Source: Anastrepha obliqua (taxonomy: Eukaryota > Arthropoda > Insecta > Diptera > Tephritidae). From it: DNA of 64,000 bases. The translations under genes were made by a program, and so were the position numbers. The stretch covers positions 34,694,001 to 34,758,000 of the forward strand of contig NC_072895.1 of NCBI RefSeq assembly GCF_027943255.1. The letters run 5' to 3'. Positions within the stretch are counted from its first letter, which is position 1. Each line of letters begins with the position of its first letter. A model generated the notes under the pieces. The model made no database searches and was not told the DNA's origin. It saw only the letters and a list, made by a program, of their open reading frames with translations. Positions 22,200 through 33,289 of the stretch are shown piece after piece.

Positions 22200-23909
22200 A
22201 TGAAATTTATTACACCAATGAAGAGGAGGGAACCAAGTTGCCATTCAACGGACTGCTATATTTGTACTACAAAAGTATTTGGGGTTGGAAAGTCAAGAAA
22301 AGTAACCTATGCCAGCGTATCTACAGTGTCATTACCAGAACTAAATTCAAGGGAAGCTACATTGCCAGAATCAAATTTAACTTTAGTTTCGGCTCCAGTT
22401 TCATTGTCAACAGCAGTATCTGATTACGCGGCATCATGTTGTACTGAATTGCAAACGGAAAACGAAAGAAACCCTTTGTCACAAGCACAACTCAATGATT
22501 GGATAAGGGATTTGGAATTGTCAAAAGAAAAGGCCGAACTACACGCCTCTCGTGTGCAACAATTTAAATTTGTTTCATCCGATGTTAAGGTAACATATTA
22601 TAGGACTCGTCACGAACAATTCTCCCAGTACTATACGAAGAAGGACAGTGTTTGTTATTGCAAAAACATTGCTAGTCTATTTAAACAGTTTGGTGAACCA
22701 TATGATTCAAAAGAGTGGCGATTGTTCATAGACGGCAATTAATTAAGTTTAAAGGCCGTATTATTGCATATTGGCAACCAAAAGCCATCTATCCCGATCG
22801 CGCATGCAGTAAATACGAAGGAAACATATGAGACAATGCAAAAATTGCTTGAATTAATTAAATACGAAGAACATGATTGGAAAATATGTGCCGATCTAAA
22901 AGTCGTTGGAAAGCTATGTGGTCTAAAACCTGGATACACAAAATACTGTTGCTTTCTATGCAAATGGGATAGCCGAGCACGTCAAGACCACTACATCATA
23001 AAGGATTGGCCAGAACGAATCGCGTTTCAAGTTGGGGTGGATAACATAAAATACTCATACTCCGCTCCACATCAAGCTCGGCCTTATCAAAAACTTTGTC
23101 AAGGCTTTGGACAAAGAAGGCGAAGCTTTTCATTATTTGAAAACAATCTTTCCACAGATTTCAGAAGCAAAAATAAAGGAAGGGATTTTTGTGGGGCCGC
23201 AAATAAGGAAAATAACGGCCAATACCCATTTGAAAGAACTATTGTCACCAGTGGAGGCAGCGGCGTGGGACTCTTTTGAAAAGGTCGTTACTTCTTTTTT
23301 AGGCAAACACAAAAGTCCTTCGAGCTGATAGAGAACGATTTAATCAAAAACAATGCGGAAATGGGTAAATAAAAAACACATATAAGACCGTTATATATAT
23401 ATTATATATATATATATGTATATAAGACCGTTTTCTCAGTTAACTTTAAAACTAAACAAAAAATTTTAAAGCAAATTTTTAAATTTACATGAGAATATAT
23501 AGCCCTTAATCTGAATTTATTGCCCTGCTCCGAACAAACAAGAACGACCAAAATTTGTTCTGAATTGGAAGATTAACCCAGCCTAAGAAAATTATATGCT
23601 AATGTGTCACTTATGTATTTATCTAATTCCTTTTTTAATTTTCTTTCAGGAGTAAATATGTCTTTAAAAATTCATTTTATGCACTCCCATTTAAATTTTT
23701 TCCCGCAAAATTTTGGCGACGAAAGTGACGAGCATGGCGAAAGGTTTCACCAGCAAATGAAAATGATTGAAAGTCGGTATCAAGGATTCTGGGATGTTGC
23801 TATGATGGGTGACTACTGTTGGTTTCTCATAAGAGAAACCGATCCTTATATAAATAAGCGTCAAAACAAGACACATAACTTTTTCAATTATAAAATAAGA
23901 TCATAGAGT
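22200..23909 (+). pseudogene. Transposase-like gene of the long-TIR element (broken, one intron)
   Basis: Starts at the ATG at 22200. N-terminal 'STDCYICTTKVFGVGKSRKV' is a Cys-pair segment; a spacer follows, then 'EWRLFIDGN' with a conserved Asp, interrupted by a TAA at 22740-22742, and 'LSLKAVLLHIGNQKPSIPIA'. 'KICADLKVVGKLCGL' holds a second Asp and 'TKYCCFLCKWDSR' a CxxC pair. A frameshift near 23060 moves the frame to 'GEAFHYLKTIFPQISEAKIK'. An intron fits at 23365-23649 (ATGG|GTAAAT ... tttctttcAG|GAGTAAAT) and joins 'AEMG' to 'VNMSLKIHFMHSH'. The last part, 'DEHGERFHQQMKMIESRYQG' and 'MMGDYCWFLIRE', carries conserved Glu/His. The family has D, D and E candidates consistent with a DDE enzyme, but that is inferred. 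With a stop and a frameshift this copy cannot make the full protein. Confidence 0.75.
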
Positions 23910-23927
23910 TAAGACAGAATACATACA

Positions 23928-24444
23928 GTACATATGCTATTATTTGTAGGATACTTAAGTTTTACTATATGGATATATTTACTTGAATGCTTGTAACTTT
24001 GGTATTAGTTCATCGATTTTGTTTAATCAAAGTTTATTTTTTTTGTAATAAAACAGAGCTTAGAGTGAAAATAAAAAATACACGAAAAAGTAAAAAGTTT
24101 TCGAGATCCTTTCTCTCAAAGTACAAATTTTTTTATATTTTTACTAAAAAAATTTAAAAAATCCGTTATGATAGTTCGTTATCTTTGAATCTGCAGGGCC
24201 TAGCAAAAAGTGTTTTACACACAGTTTATAGGAAATTTTATTACCTTTTAAAAGCTTTAAACGGTTTTGGAATCGCTCAATTCGTTTTTGAGATATATAT
24301 GATTAAGTGGGCCCAATTTTTTGTTTTTTTGAAATAACGGTAATTCGTAAATATCTCAAAAACGTTACCATAGAATAAAAAATAACCTTGATTTTCGGAA
24401 TCAGACGGTGATTTTACATAGGAATTTCATAACGGCGTCTCTGG
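23928..24444 (-). repeat. Right 517 bp terminal inverted repeat
   Basis: Reverse complement of 21650-22166, ending TCTCTGG next to TGCA. Confidence 0.92.
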
Positions 24445-24448
24445 TGCA

Positions 24449-25150
24449 TTTTGGCTGTAAACCAGTGTTATCATTGAAATTTAACTTGTATTCGTCTCCA
24501 CACGGTAGATATTTTAAAGTAGACTTTAGGTCTGACACCGTTGGGTACTGTCTGGTCCGGATTATACGAAAAGCGGATAAGTTCGCTGTCACTATATTTT
24601 TTTTTAAGCTTTACTGTAAATATAAAGCATATATTTTTTCCCCATACCGAAGCGTACTAAATAAAATTAAAATTAAATTTAACTGAATAAGTAAAATTCA
24701 AGTAGGATAAGGCAGCAAGCAAGTCCTGCACTTCAGACAATAAATTTCGATATGTAATGTGTGCCAGACGTGTTCACCGCGAAGAGCAAAGGCATTGAAT
24801 CCTTTCATAAAGATAGGCCGGACTAGTGTAAACAATTTTGTGAAGAGTCAACGCAATTCGGATATTCAGTAGGCTATTGAAAGAGATGCTCAGAATCTTC
24901 CCAGCATCTACGGAATGGTGTTTTTATTCCAAAAGTTTTACATAATATGATTAATTTGTTTCATATTTATAAATACCATTCGAATAAATCGCACATCAAT
25001 GAGCTGCTGAATCCAAATTTGTTGTACAATTGAAATTATTTTTGCTAATTTTGGAAAATTGAAATACTTAATTTATTTGATAGGTTTTTATATGTATTAG
25101 GGGTACACATATTATATTGTATATATATCTATATATTTTTTTTAATAAGC
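24449..25150. other. Unassigned non-coding stretch
   Basis: AT-rich sequence without recognisable coding potential. The open frame reading into 24401-24592 is a shadow of the terminal repeat. Confidence 0.4.
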
Positions 25151-25154
25151 CAAA

Positions 25155-25360
25155 AGTCAACAAAAGGTGATTTTGAGTGCTGACGTACGACGCCATTTGC
25201 AAAATGTATAAATCGTCCGATAGGGTGACTATTTTTGCGCCACATTGTATTTCTTTTTTTAAGTGATTTTGAGTACGATTGGTGTACGACGTTATTTGCA
25301 CCCTCGGCCGATAGGGTGATTAATTTTGGGCCACCTTGTACTTTTTTTTAAGTAATTTCG
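25155..25360. repeat. Two-unit diverged tandem repeat of about 100 bp
   Basis: Units near 25160-25258 and 25259-25350 both run 'aagtgattttgagt', 'gtacgacg', 'atttgca', 'ccgatagggtgact/att', 'gggccac..ttgta'. A third partial start ('aagtaatttcgagtgaccgg') follows at about 25350. Confidence 0.65.
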
Positions 25361-25383
25361 AGTGACCGGTGCATCCGGTCGAT

Positions 25384-26100
25384 CTAATTTTGTAACAATT
25401 TACTCAACATAAGCGCCTTTATGTCCCTAATAGGGCGACAAATGTTGGCTTCCAATTTGGATTTGCTGATACTATTTACCAAAGCAATTAAGCGATTCGT
25501 ATTTATGTAGGGAATCAAAAAGTTATGATTTGTCAATTTGCCTGGAGAGCTCACCATTGACGGTAAAGTGGACTTCAGTTTTAGTTTTGAAAAAAATATA
25601 AGCCAAGATGCCTCCGGCGTCGAGAAGTTCGTGAATTCTTCTCTCTCCGAATAGGGCAATTTTGCGTTGAGTATGTCACGGTAACGCTCGCCATTTACTG
25701 TAACCGCGACTCCTCGCTCATTTTCAAAAAAAAAACATGGCCCGATGATGCCGCCAGACCAAAAACCGCACCAAACAGTGACTCGTTGTGGATGCCTTTG
25801 CTTCTCTACAGTAACGTGTGGATTTTCTGAGCCCCAAATCCAACAATTTTGCTTATTGACGTAGCCACCGATGTGAAAATGAGCTTCATCAGAAAAGATG
25901 ATTTTTCGGTAAAAATGCTCATCTTCGGTCAAACGATTTTCTGCCCAATAGGTTTTCAATATTTCTCAATTTTGTTCAAGCGTATAGCGTCCCATTTCGT
26001 AAATGTCAAACCATTAAGTAAGTTATGAACACATTTGACATGTTATTTGTGTTACCATTCTCAAAAAAATATGTGGTTCGAAAAGCAAACGCTATATGAC
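25384..26100 (-). pseudogene. mariner-like transposase, minus strand, 3' truncated
   Basis: From 25959 downwards: 'WAENRLTEDEHFYRKIIFSD' (first catalytic Asp), 'EAHFHIGGYVNKQNCWIWGS', '[20 protein letters not shown]', '[12 protein letters not shown]', after which the sequence leaves the family at about 25670. The final catalytic block is missing. The 5' flank to 26100 is shared with the copy at 16380-17210. Confidence 0.85.
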
Positions 26101-26104
26101 CAAC

Positions 26105-29100
26105 CCTGTAGAAAATTAATTTCAATATTCCTCAGCGAAGCTTACGAAATTATGATATTTTCTGGTTAGAAATGGTTAGAACTAATTGTGCTTGCAATGC
26201 TCCGATTTCTAGAACCTTGAGAGAATTTATTTCGCTTTCAAATCATATTGGCCTAGATTTTTCTTCTACAAAGAACCACTTCAAAATGTTACTAAATGAA
26301 TTCTTGAACTAAATTCTAAATATTATTATATATTATATTAATATTTTTTTCTCTGTAAATAATACGAAATGTTACATTTTCGTTTCTGAAACAAGTAAAT
26401 TATAGGTTTCATTTATTTTTGATTGAATTATTTAGCTTTAATCTGTTTTTCGTAGTCTGTAAGAAATACTGGATTTTTAGATTATTAAATGGATAAATAA
26501 ATAATAAATGAATAAGGAGCTCGAACAGTTGCTTTTTAGATTACCAGCAGAGCTGCCATGCGCAAACATTTCGGGTAAGATGTCCGTACCAACGCCTCAA
26601 ACGTAAAAAAATGATTAATAACTCGAGCACCGAAATTGTTGTACGTTGGTGGCTATCTTTAGCGAAATGTTCATTTGTGGTTATAATTGAAAATATTATT
26701 TAAACAAATGAGTCCTTCAATATAATTTGCTTTCAGTAATTTTAGATTTTTAAAATATTCGATTAATACCAAACATAATTAATGCGATTTAAATAAATGG
26801 CATCAGTGGGTGTGTCCAACCTGAAAATAAGTAAAACTGTGCTACAGCACAGCATCCACTGGTAGTTGCAGTTCATTGGCTGCATCTACTTAATGGTAAA
26901 TTGGTTCGCTCTCGGAGCTGCGGCTCGTTCGCTCGTTGGCTGGCGTGTGCCAAGGTGCGCGCATGACCGTTTCACGATAAACCAGTCTGGGTTATTAATA
27001 TATACTCGTACGAGCTGTGCGGCCGCCATAGCTTACTGTTTTGCCAAGCCGCTCGGAGATGAATGGTAAGTATATAACTAAACAATCAACAACAATGCCA
27101 CTCGGCAGACAAGCAACCAGGTGTGATATGCTTAAATAACTTGACGCCGTCTTATCTGCAAATGACCAATAAGCATTGGCGTCTTTAATTTTCACAGTGC
27201 TGCATTTTTACTACCTCTTGAGTGTGTTCATACAATGTATATGTATATGTGTGTGTGTATGGTAATGCGATTGAGTGGTACACTTTTCTACCTGAGGTCA
27301 GCGATGATGCGGCAATCAAAGCGACGATACAACTTTTTAGTGATGATGCTCGTAGGAGCACGAACGATTGGTCGTTACATATACATGCATGGGCAAATGT
27401 GTTTGTATAAAAGAATGCGTATGCATGGAGTAATGTGCATACATTGCTATACAAAGATTTTAATGCAGATGTATGTATGTATGTTTGGATATAATTAATT
27501 TACTTTGGCCTCTCTTATTTCATTGTCTGCTGGAATTTGTTAGCCTTGTTGTTTCGACCTAATTCTCACAGCTTGCGTGGTAGCGTGGCAAGACGATAAT
27601 GTCTGCAACTTACCAACCTGAATTACAGTTGTTCAGTTTGAAAGCGTATATGTGTGTATGCATATTTGTATTATCACATACATATGTACATTTACTCTTG
27701 TTCCAGCAAATAATTATGTACATAAATATGTCCACTGGTATATGTATACATATGCATATGTGTGTGTGTATGTACCCTCCAGTAGAAATGGGGCAGCACT
27801 CTTAACTCGGGAGTAGTTCTACCCATTTAGTGACTGAAACTGGAGCGCAGCAGAAGTATAGTGGGATAGTTGTCAGTGCCAAAAATTATGGTGCAAGCCC
27901 ACTATTCTCGCATATAACGGCAACAGCCTCAATTTTGTTGGTGAAAGTTATTAGAATGAACTTGAGTGCGATATGGCGTCATTTTCCCAAAGACCATAAA
28001 TCGGAGTAAGTACTAATAATAATAAACAAATTTATGGTAACAGTAAACAACAACAAAACTAAAATGAATTATTGATATAAATTTTGTATTAATATTCAGA
28101 TTTGTAAATTGCACTGAAAAAATCCTAGAGCTACATTCTTTCATACTATCTATGTAAAATGTGATGTCGAGTCGCTCTTTTCACCCCCTCTTCCTAACTC
28201 CATACACCACAAAGCATTATATGTACGCTTTAAACATATAAACTATACCAAATCTGTAATTAATCAGCCCTATCATGCAATTCATCGTAGACTGTTTTTC
28301 GGAGAAACTAAGAAATTGTAATCATACAATTCAAATCGCTCCGAACGTACATTCGAAGTTCGTAGAGTAGCATTCACCGAATACACTCGTAACGTCAAAT
28401 CTTACAGTTTCGTACAATTTTTGTACGACGACGTTAGACTAACGGTCAAAAAATAAGAACGAGTAATAAAAAGAGGATTTAAAAGGAAACAAATAAAAAA
28501 GCTGTAAAATGTAAGTCCTATATTAACTAAGCTATAAATAAAAAGAAATTTTTGAAGTATATGTACTTTTATGTGACTTCCACAGGTGTAAAGTTCTAAA
28601 ACCACGGCAGCAGTATGCCCCTTTGTTGGAGCTAATAAAGGAGAAATCAATCATGGCATTGATACTGTAGTAGCCCTTCCGGTTGTGGTAGAGGAATTTT
28701 TCTTTAGTGGAGGAAATAATTTTTGGGACGCACAAAAAATGATGTCAGGAAATCTATATTTTTGATAGAATTCCATTTTGCATTACCATTTTTCATTGGC
28801 ACTCATGTCGAGATTTACCCACTAAGGACAAAATCGTGTTTGTTGTGACACCAATACGACTTTTAGTACATATCATAGCTAAATGTCGACTGCCCCATTG
28901 GCACGTCGAAATCTTTGCCATCTCCGTGCTGATACCCTCTCTCCGCAAGAAACCGTGAAACAGAGGATAGTCGGAGAACTGGAGTTATGGACGGCGACCT
29001 CGCTGAGCTTGCGTTGCCTTCAATAAAACTCAAAATGTATGTAAATGCAGCTTTATTTAACCGGTAATTTTTGATAAACTTGTTTTAAACCGTATTTAAT

Positions 29101-29635
29101 AAAACTTTTTCTTTAACAAAAAGGCGAGCACTTACATTGGTTCGTCCATATCGAGAGGGTTGCTTGCATCTCACAATATTTTTCACTCAATTCTGAGACT
29201 CCGATTGCTTCTCTCACTTTCCCTCTCCATTAACACAGCCGCACATGTCAACGCATACCTTTTAATTTGAAAATTCAGCTAACTTGACAAAAAACTTAAA
29301 GATTATTTGCTAAATTGTCTTGTTTACATTGAAGTGAGCTGTTGGCGAAATATCAAAATTTGACCTTTTTCGTGTTCACATGGAACCCACGATTTCAATT
29401 TTTTCGTATTCGTAGTAGACATTCGTATTCGAGGGTTTTTTGCGACGGGTTCTAGATATTTCCAAAAATTGTAACTTCCATAAAGCCAATTTCGATCAGA
29501 TATGGCAGATTTTCGATTAGATATTGGATTTGGTAGATTGAAAATCTGTCTTAAGCAAACCCACACTATCGCAGGTCTACGCTGATTTCGTAGAAATACT
29601 GGAAGAAACAATTCATATGTTCGTTCCTGTAGTGC
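26105..29635. other. Long non-coding stretch with microsatellites
   Basis: TATG/TGTG tracts at 27235-27262, 27465-27485 and 27735-27775. Two good splice-donor sequences on the plus strand, GATGAATG|GTAAGTAT (27062) and TCGGA|GTAAGTACT (28005), hint at exons of an unseen gene, but no coding sequence is recognisable. Confidence 0.35.
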
Positions 29636-29639
29636 CTGT

Positions 29640-31545
29640 AAAAAATCAGTCCAAACCGGCCTTGCACAATGCTAGGCTGATTAATCTTAATAATAATAAA
29701 AAAAACTAAAGCATTTAAATTACACCGCAAATCTAAAAATAACGCAGAAAAGAGTTCGATGTTGTGAACAAATTTCTATATCAGATCTACAGTTCTAAAG
29801 TATAGTAGAGAATGGTGCAAGGCAAAATAGTGAATCTTTTTGGCAGTTTATAAATGGTAAAAAAATAACTACCGAATTCCGTATGAAATTATTTGGGAGT
29901 CGTTGTCGGACATACAAAAAATTAGTAACCTTTTTGCAGAGTTTTTTCGTTCTGTTTATGTTTGTCAGTCTGATACCCGAATAGAAAATACCACTTTTAA
30001 CAGCTCGCGGACATTTAAAGGATTCCAGCTCTAATTAAATGGTGTACTATAGGGCCTTTCGGTCTTGACAAATTGGATGGCTGCCCTCCTATATTATTAA
30101 AAAATTGTGCTGCATTGTTAGCCCAATCGTTAACAATTATCTTTAATACATCACTAGCTTCTAGTGAATTTTAACAAGATTGGAAAAAATCGTTTATAAT
30201 TCCGATACGTAAGTTTGGAAGCAAGTCGAGTGTTCAAAATTATCGCCCGATCTGCAAAATCTCTAGTGTACCTAAACTCTTTGAATAACTGGTTCATTAT
30301 TTGGTTCTCTTCCAAATTTCAGAGACAATATCGCCTTATCAATACGACTTTGTTAAGGGTAGATTTACTGTTACGGATTTAGGTTTATTCGCAATTTTTT
30401 TTTTTGAAACAATTTGAAACAGGTCAACCATGCGATGTCATATTCACCGACATCTCGAAAGCCTTCGTTAGAGTCAGCCATAGTATCCTACTTAAAAAGT
30501 TGGGTTCAATGGGTTGTTGTTGTAGCAGCATAAACATTTCCATATATTATATGTACGGGGAATGCTGCTGGAGTGACAGTCTTTGGCCAGATGTAAATCC
30601 GGGTCATTCCGGTATCGTAGAACCGGCTGCCGCGGGAACGAGTTTCAATTGGTTTCAATTAGTTGTCACCCTATCTTACTTAAGTGGTTCGCATCTTATC
30701 TCACAGCTAGAACTGAATTCGTTCGTATAAGCAATGTAAAATCTGACGCCATCAAAGTTACCTCAGGTGTACCTCAAGGTAGCCATCTCGGGCCACTATT
30801 GTTCTAAAGCTTTGTTAATTATATTCCATACGTTTTTGTGACATTGCGTTTTCTGTGGTATGCAGATGACTTGAAAACTTACAGTCGTATAGAGGACGTA
30901 GCTGGCTGCATAAGTCTTCAAGATTGAAAGATTGGTGTAAGGATAACTCCTTACCTTTTAATGTTGGTGAATGCCAGCACTTGTCTTTCGGTAGACACAA
31001 AGTTGCGATTGATTTCAGTTACAGGTTGCGCACTACCATCCTTACAAACCCTTACATCGAAAATTCCGTTTTCTAAACATAAAGACTTTATGATTGTCAA
31101 GTGTAGATCTATGTTTGACTTTGTAGTAAGGAATTCAAAGAAGTTCCCGTATCTTTCTACGCTGAAGAGTTTGTATTTTTCTCTTGTTAAATCAAACCTC
31201 GACTATTGCAACATTATCTGGGATTCATTCTATATGGGGTCATCTTTAAGAATTGAGAAGGTTCAGAAATGTTTCACTAGATTTGCCATTCATTCCCTTA
31301 GTTGGTCTTGTAGTTTGCTTGCATTTAAAAATATATGCCTTTTCTCAGCATTGGCAACATTAGAAATGAGAAGAAAAATTTCATCGGGAATGTTTGTAAG
31401 GGACATAGCCACGAATCATATGAATTTCAATTCCTACTGGAGCTAATACTTTTTAATTGTCCTACTCGTAACCTTCGACTCAGCAATAACTATGTTCCAT
31501 TTACCTAATTACGAGACCAATTTCGGTCGTAATTTAATTCTGCAA
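29640..31545 (+). pseudogene. jockey-like LINE reverse transcriptase, with nested insertion
   Basis: Successive reverse transcriptase motifs in shifting frames: 'LDKLDGCPPILLKN', 'SFIIPIRKFGSKSSVQNYRP', 'VIFTDISKAFVRVSHSILLK' (motif A, first Asp), 'SDAIKVTSGVPQGSHLGPLL' (motif B), 'LRFLWYADDLKTY' (motif C, catalytic YADD near 30860), then 'SLVKSNLDYCNIIWDSFY' and 'KCFTRFAIHSLSW'. There are several stops and frameshifts and an inserted repeat at about 30511-30665. The 3' end is cut by a SINE at about 31545. Family assignment to the jockey/I group is by motif style. Confidence 0.9.
30511..30665 (+). repeat. Hairpin-bearing short repeat inserted in the LINE
   Basis: Begins 'ttgttgttgtagcagcataa', holds the inverted repeat 'CATTTCC...GGGGAATG', then 'gagtgacagtctttggccag' and 'gccgcgggaacgag'. 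Removing it rejoins the reverse transcriptase frame ('KKLGSMG' to 'HPILLKWF'). A second copy is at 62777-62992. Confidence 0.75.
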
Positions 31546-31839
31546 TGGGTTAGTGCTACCATTACCACTACCATTCGGAAGACGTAGGTTCGAATCTCCG
31601 TGAAACACTAAAATAAAGGCAAATTTGTTTTTAATAGCGGTCGCCCCTCGGCAAGCAATGGCAAACCTCCGAGTGTGTTTCTGCCATGAAAAAGCTCCTC
31701 ATAAAAATATCTGCCGTTCGAAGTCGGCTTGAAACTGTAGGTCCCTTCATTTGGGAAGAAACATCAAGACTCACGCTACAAATAGGAGGAGGAGCTCGGC
31801 CAAACACCCAAAAAGGGTGTATACGCCAATTATAATTGG
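31546..31839 (+). mobile_element. tRNA-related SINE, near full length
   Basis: Starts within 'gcaatgggttagtgc' (A-box area), B-box GGTTCGAATCTCC at 31587-31599, then 'gcggtcgcccctcggcaagc', 'aaaaagctcctcat', 'ggaggaggagctcggccaaa' and the end 'tacgccaattataattgg'. Inserted at the 3' end of the LINE. Confidence 0.85.
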
Positions 31840-32285
31840 CATTACGCGAAAGGCATTCGAGTGGAATCCTCTTGCGAATGGTCGCAAGGGTGGTAAACCA
31901 AGAGAAACTCTTGAAGGCGAACAGTCAAAAGGGAAGCTAGCATCATCGGGAAGAGCTGGAGTGAATTAAAGTACATTGCCAAGAATGATATTTATGTCAG
32001 ATTTAAATGAGCAATATGGGTGTGGCACTTCCGATTTAATTTTACTTGCGTCGTATCTCTTCTTTTAGATTCGTCATTTGTACCAAATTTGAGTAATTTT
32101 GCGTCATTTACGATTATAAGAGAGATGCCAGTTTTGTTTTTAAATAACCGTTATGGGAGGCGCGATTTTAAGTGCCAAACTACCTTTACCAGTTTTATAT
32201 AACTTTATAGTTTTTTATTAGTTTTTGCTCGAACTATCTGCGCACAGGCAGACGGATAATAATAACTGCCCGTGTTAGAAACGAA
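31840..32285. other. Unassigned non-coding stretch
   Basis: No recognisable gene. A possible tail of a LINE ('GNPLANGRKGGKPRETLEGE'-like reading at 31860-31925) is too short to assign. Confidence 0.3.
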
Positions 32286-32289
32286 GACA

Positions 32290-32960
32290 CCATTTTTTCA
32301 AAAAAAAAAAATTTATTTCAACAAAGTCCCCTCTTAAAAAGATCTTCTCCCAACGCGCAGCCATTTTTTAATCCCTCCAAAAAATAAGATTTGTCGAACT
32401 CTCCAAAATACGCCCCTGTCTCGGCGATGACTTCCTCGCTTGAACCAAATTTTTTCCCTTCGTGCCATTTCTTCATGTTAGGGAACAAGAACAAGTCGTA
32501 GGGAGCCAGATCGAATGAATACGCAGGGTGCGGCAGCAATTCATACACAATTCATGCCGTTTAGTGGCGATAAATCCGGACGAATGTGCTGATGCGTTAT
32601 CGTGATGAATGATTTTGAATGACTTCCTCGGTAACCACATCTGCTAGACGTCCTGGTCGCTCCTCGTCAAAAACGGAAGTTTGCCCACGTTTAAATTCGT
32701 TGAACCAATATCTAACTGTGGTCATAGATGGCGAAGCGTCCCTATAGATAGCATCCAACTTTACCTTATCTCCTGGCATTTTCTCCATCCAAAAACAAAG
32801 AGGGAATTACCGGATGATACTGCGACACACATCTTATTCGCATAGCTGCCAAATCCAAACTAACTTATCAATCAATCTCAAATTTGTTTTACCATCGTTT
32901 GATAGATGGCAGCACATGATGCTAACACCAATTTTCCTCAGAAACGCTCTCTGTCATCAA
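32290..32960 (-). mobile_element. mariner with internal deletion
   Basis: The minus strand starts with the flank shared with 3755-3850, then 'MEKMPGDKVKLDAIYRDASP', 'VRYWFNEFKRGQTSVFDEER' and 'VVTEEVIQNHSS' (32788-32597). It jumps directly to 'SSGFIATKRHE' and then 'LLPHPAYSFDLAPYDLFLFP' and 'FDKSYFLEGLKNG' (to 32318). The middle of the protein, with the first catalytic Asp, has been deleted. Confidence 0.85.
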
Positions 32961-32964
32961 ACCC

Positions 32965-33285
32965 GGGTACTTATTAAACCGCCCTTGCACATGGCAAATA
33001 GACTCAACTCACCATTCTGAGCATTTTATTATAAGAGTTTTAAGAGTGTGTATGTGTGTATGTCCAACGACTTCCTTATACGTTGCATACCACCGTTTAG
33101 TGAACAAAATCGCATACCCTTGTGCACAGGTGCGTGGGTATCAATATGAGCTCGTACCAATATTATTGATGTAGAACTTTTTCCTGTCATCTTTCCGTCG
33201 ACGTGTTTCCTTCTGAAGCTTCATTAGAGCTATATTGAGAAACTTATCATGTTGATACAAACTAATTGGCGAAGCTTTTAAGTAT
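32965..33285. other. Unassigned stretch between mariner and Tc1 copies
   Basis: Nothing recognised apart from a short TGTGTATG run at about 33045-33060. Confidence 0.4.
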
Positions 33286-33289
33286 TACA

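Larger units (their letters stand above)
21650..24444 (+). mobile_element. DNA transposon with 517 bp inverted terminal repeats
   Basis: Left repeat 21650-22166 and right repeat 23928-24444 are reverse complements with only scattered differences (for example 'gtaccctacaaatagtag' versus 'gtatcctacaaataatag'). Both outer ends read CCAGAGACGCCG and are bordered by the palindrome TGCA (21646-21649 and 24445-24448), which could be a 4 bp target-site duplication or part of the terminus. The 1.76 kb centre carries one broken transposase-like gene on the plus strand. The superfamily was not determined; I recall similar proteins as repeated genes in insects and cnidarians. Confidence 0.9.

Noticed and set aside
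24401..24592. Protein frames across the right end of the long-repeat element
   Set aside because: They repeat the frame found at 21650-21693 because both lie in the inverted terminal repeats.
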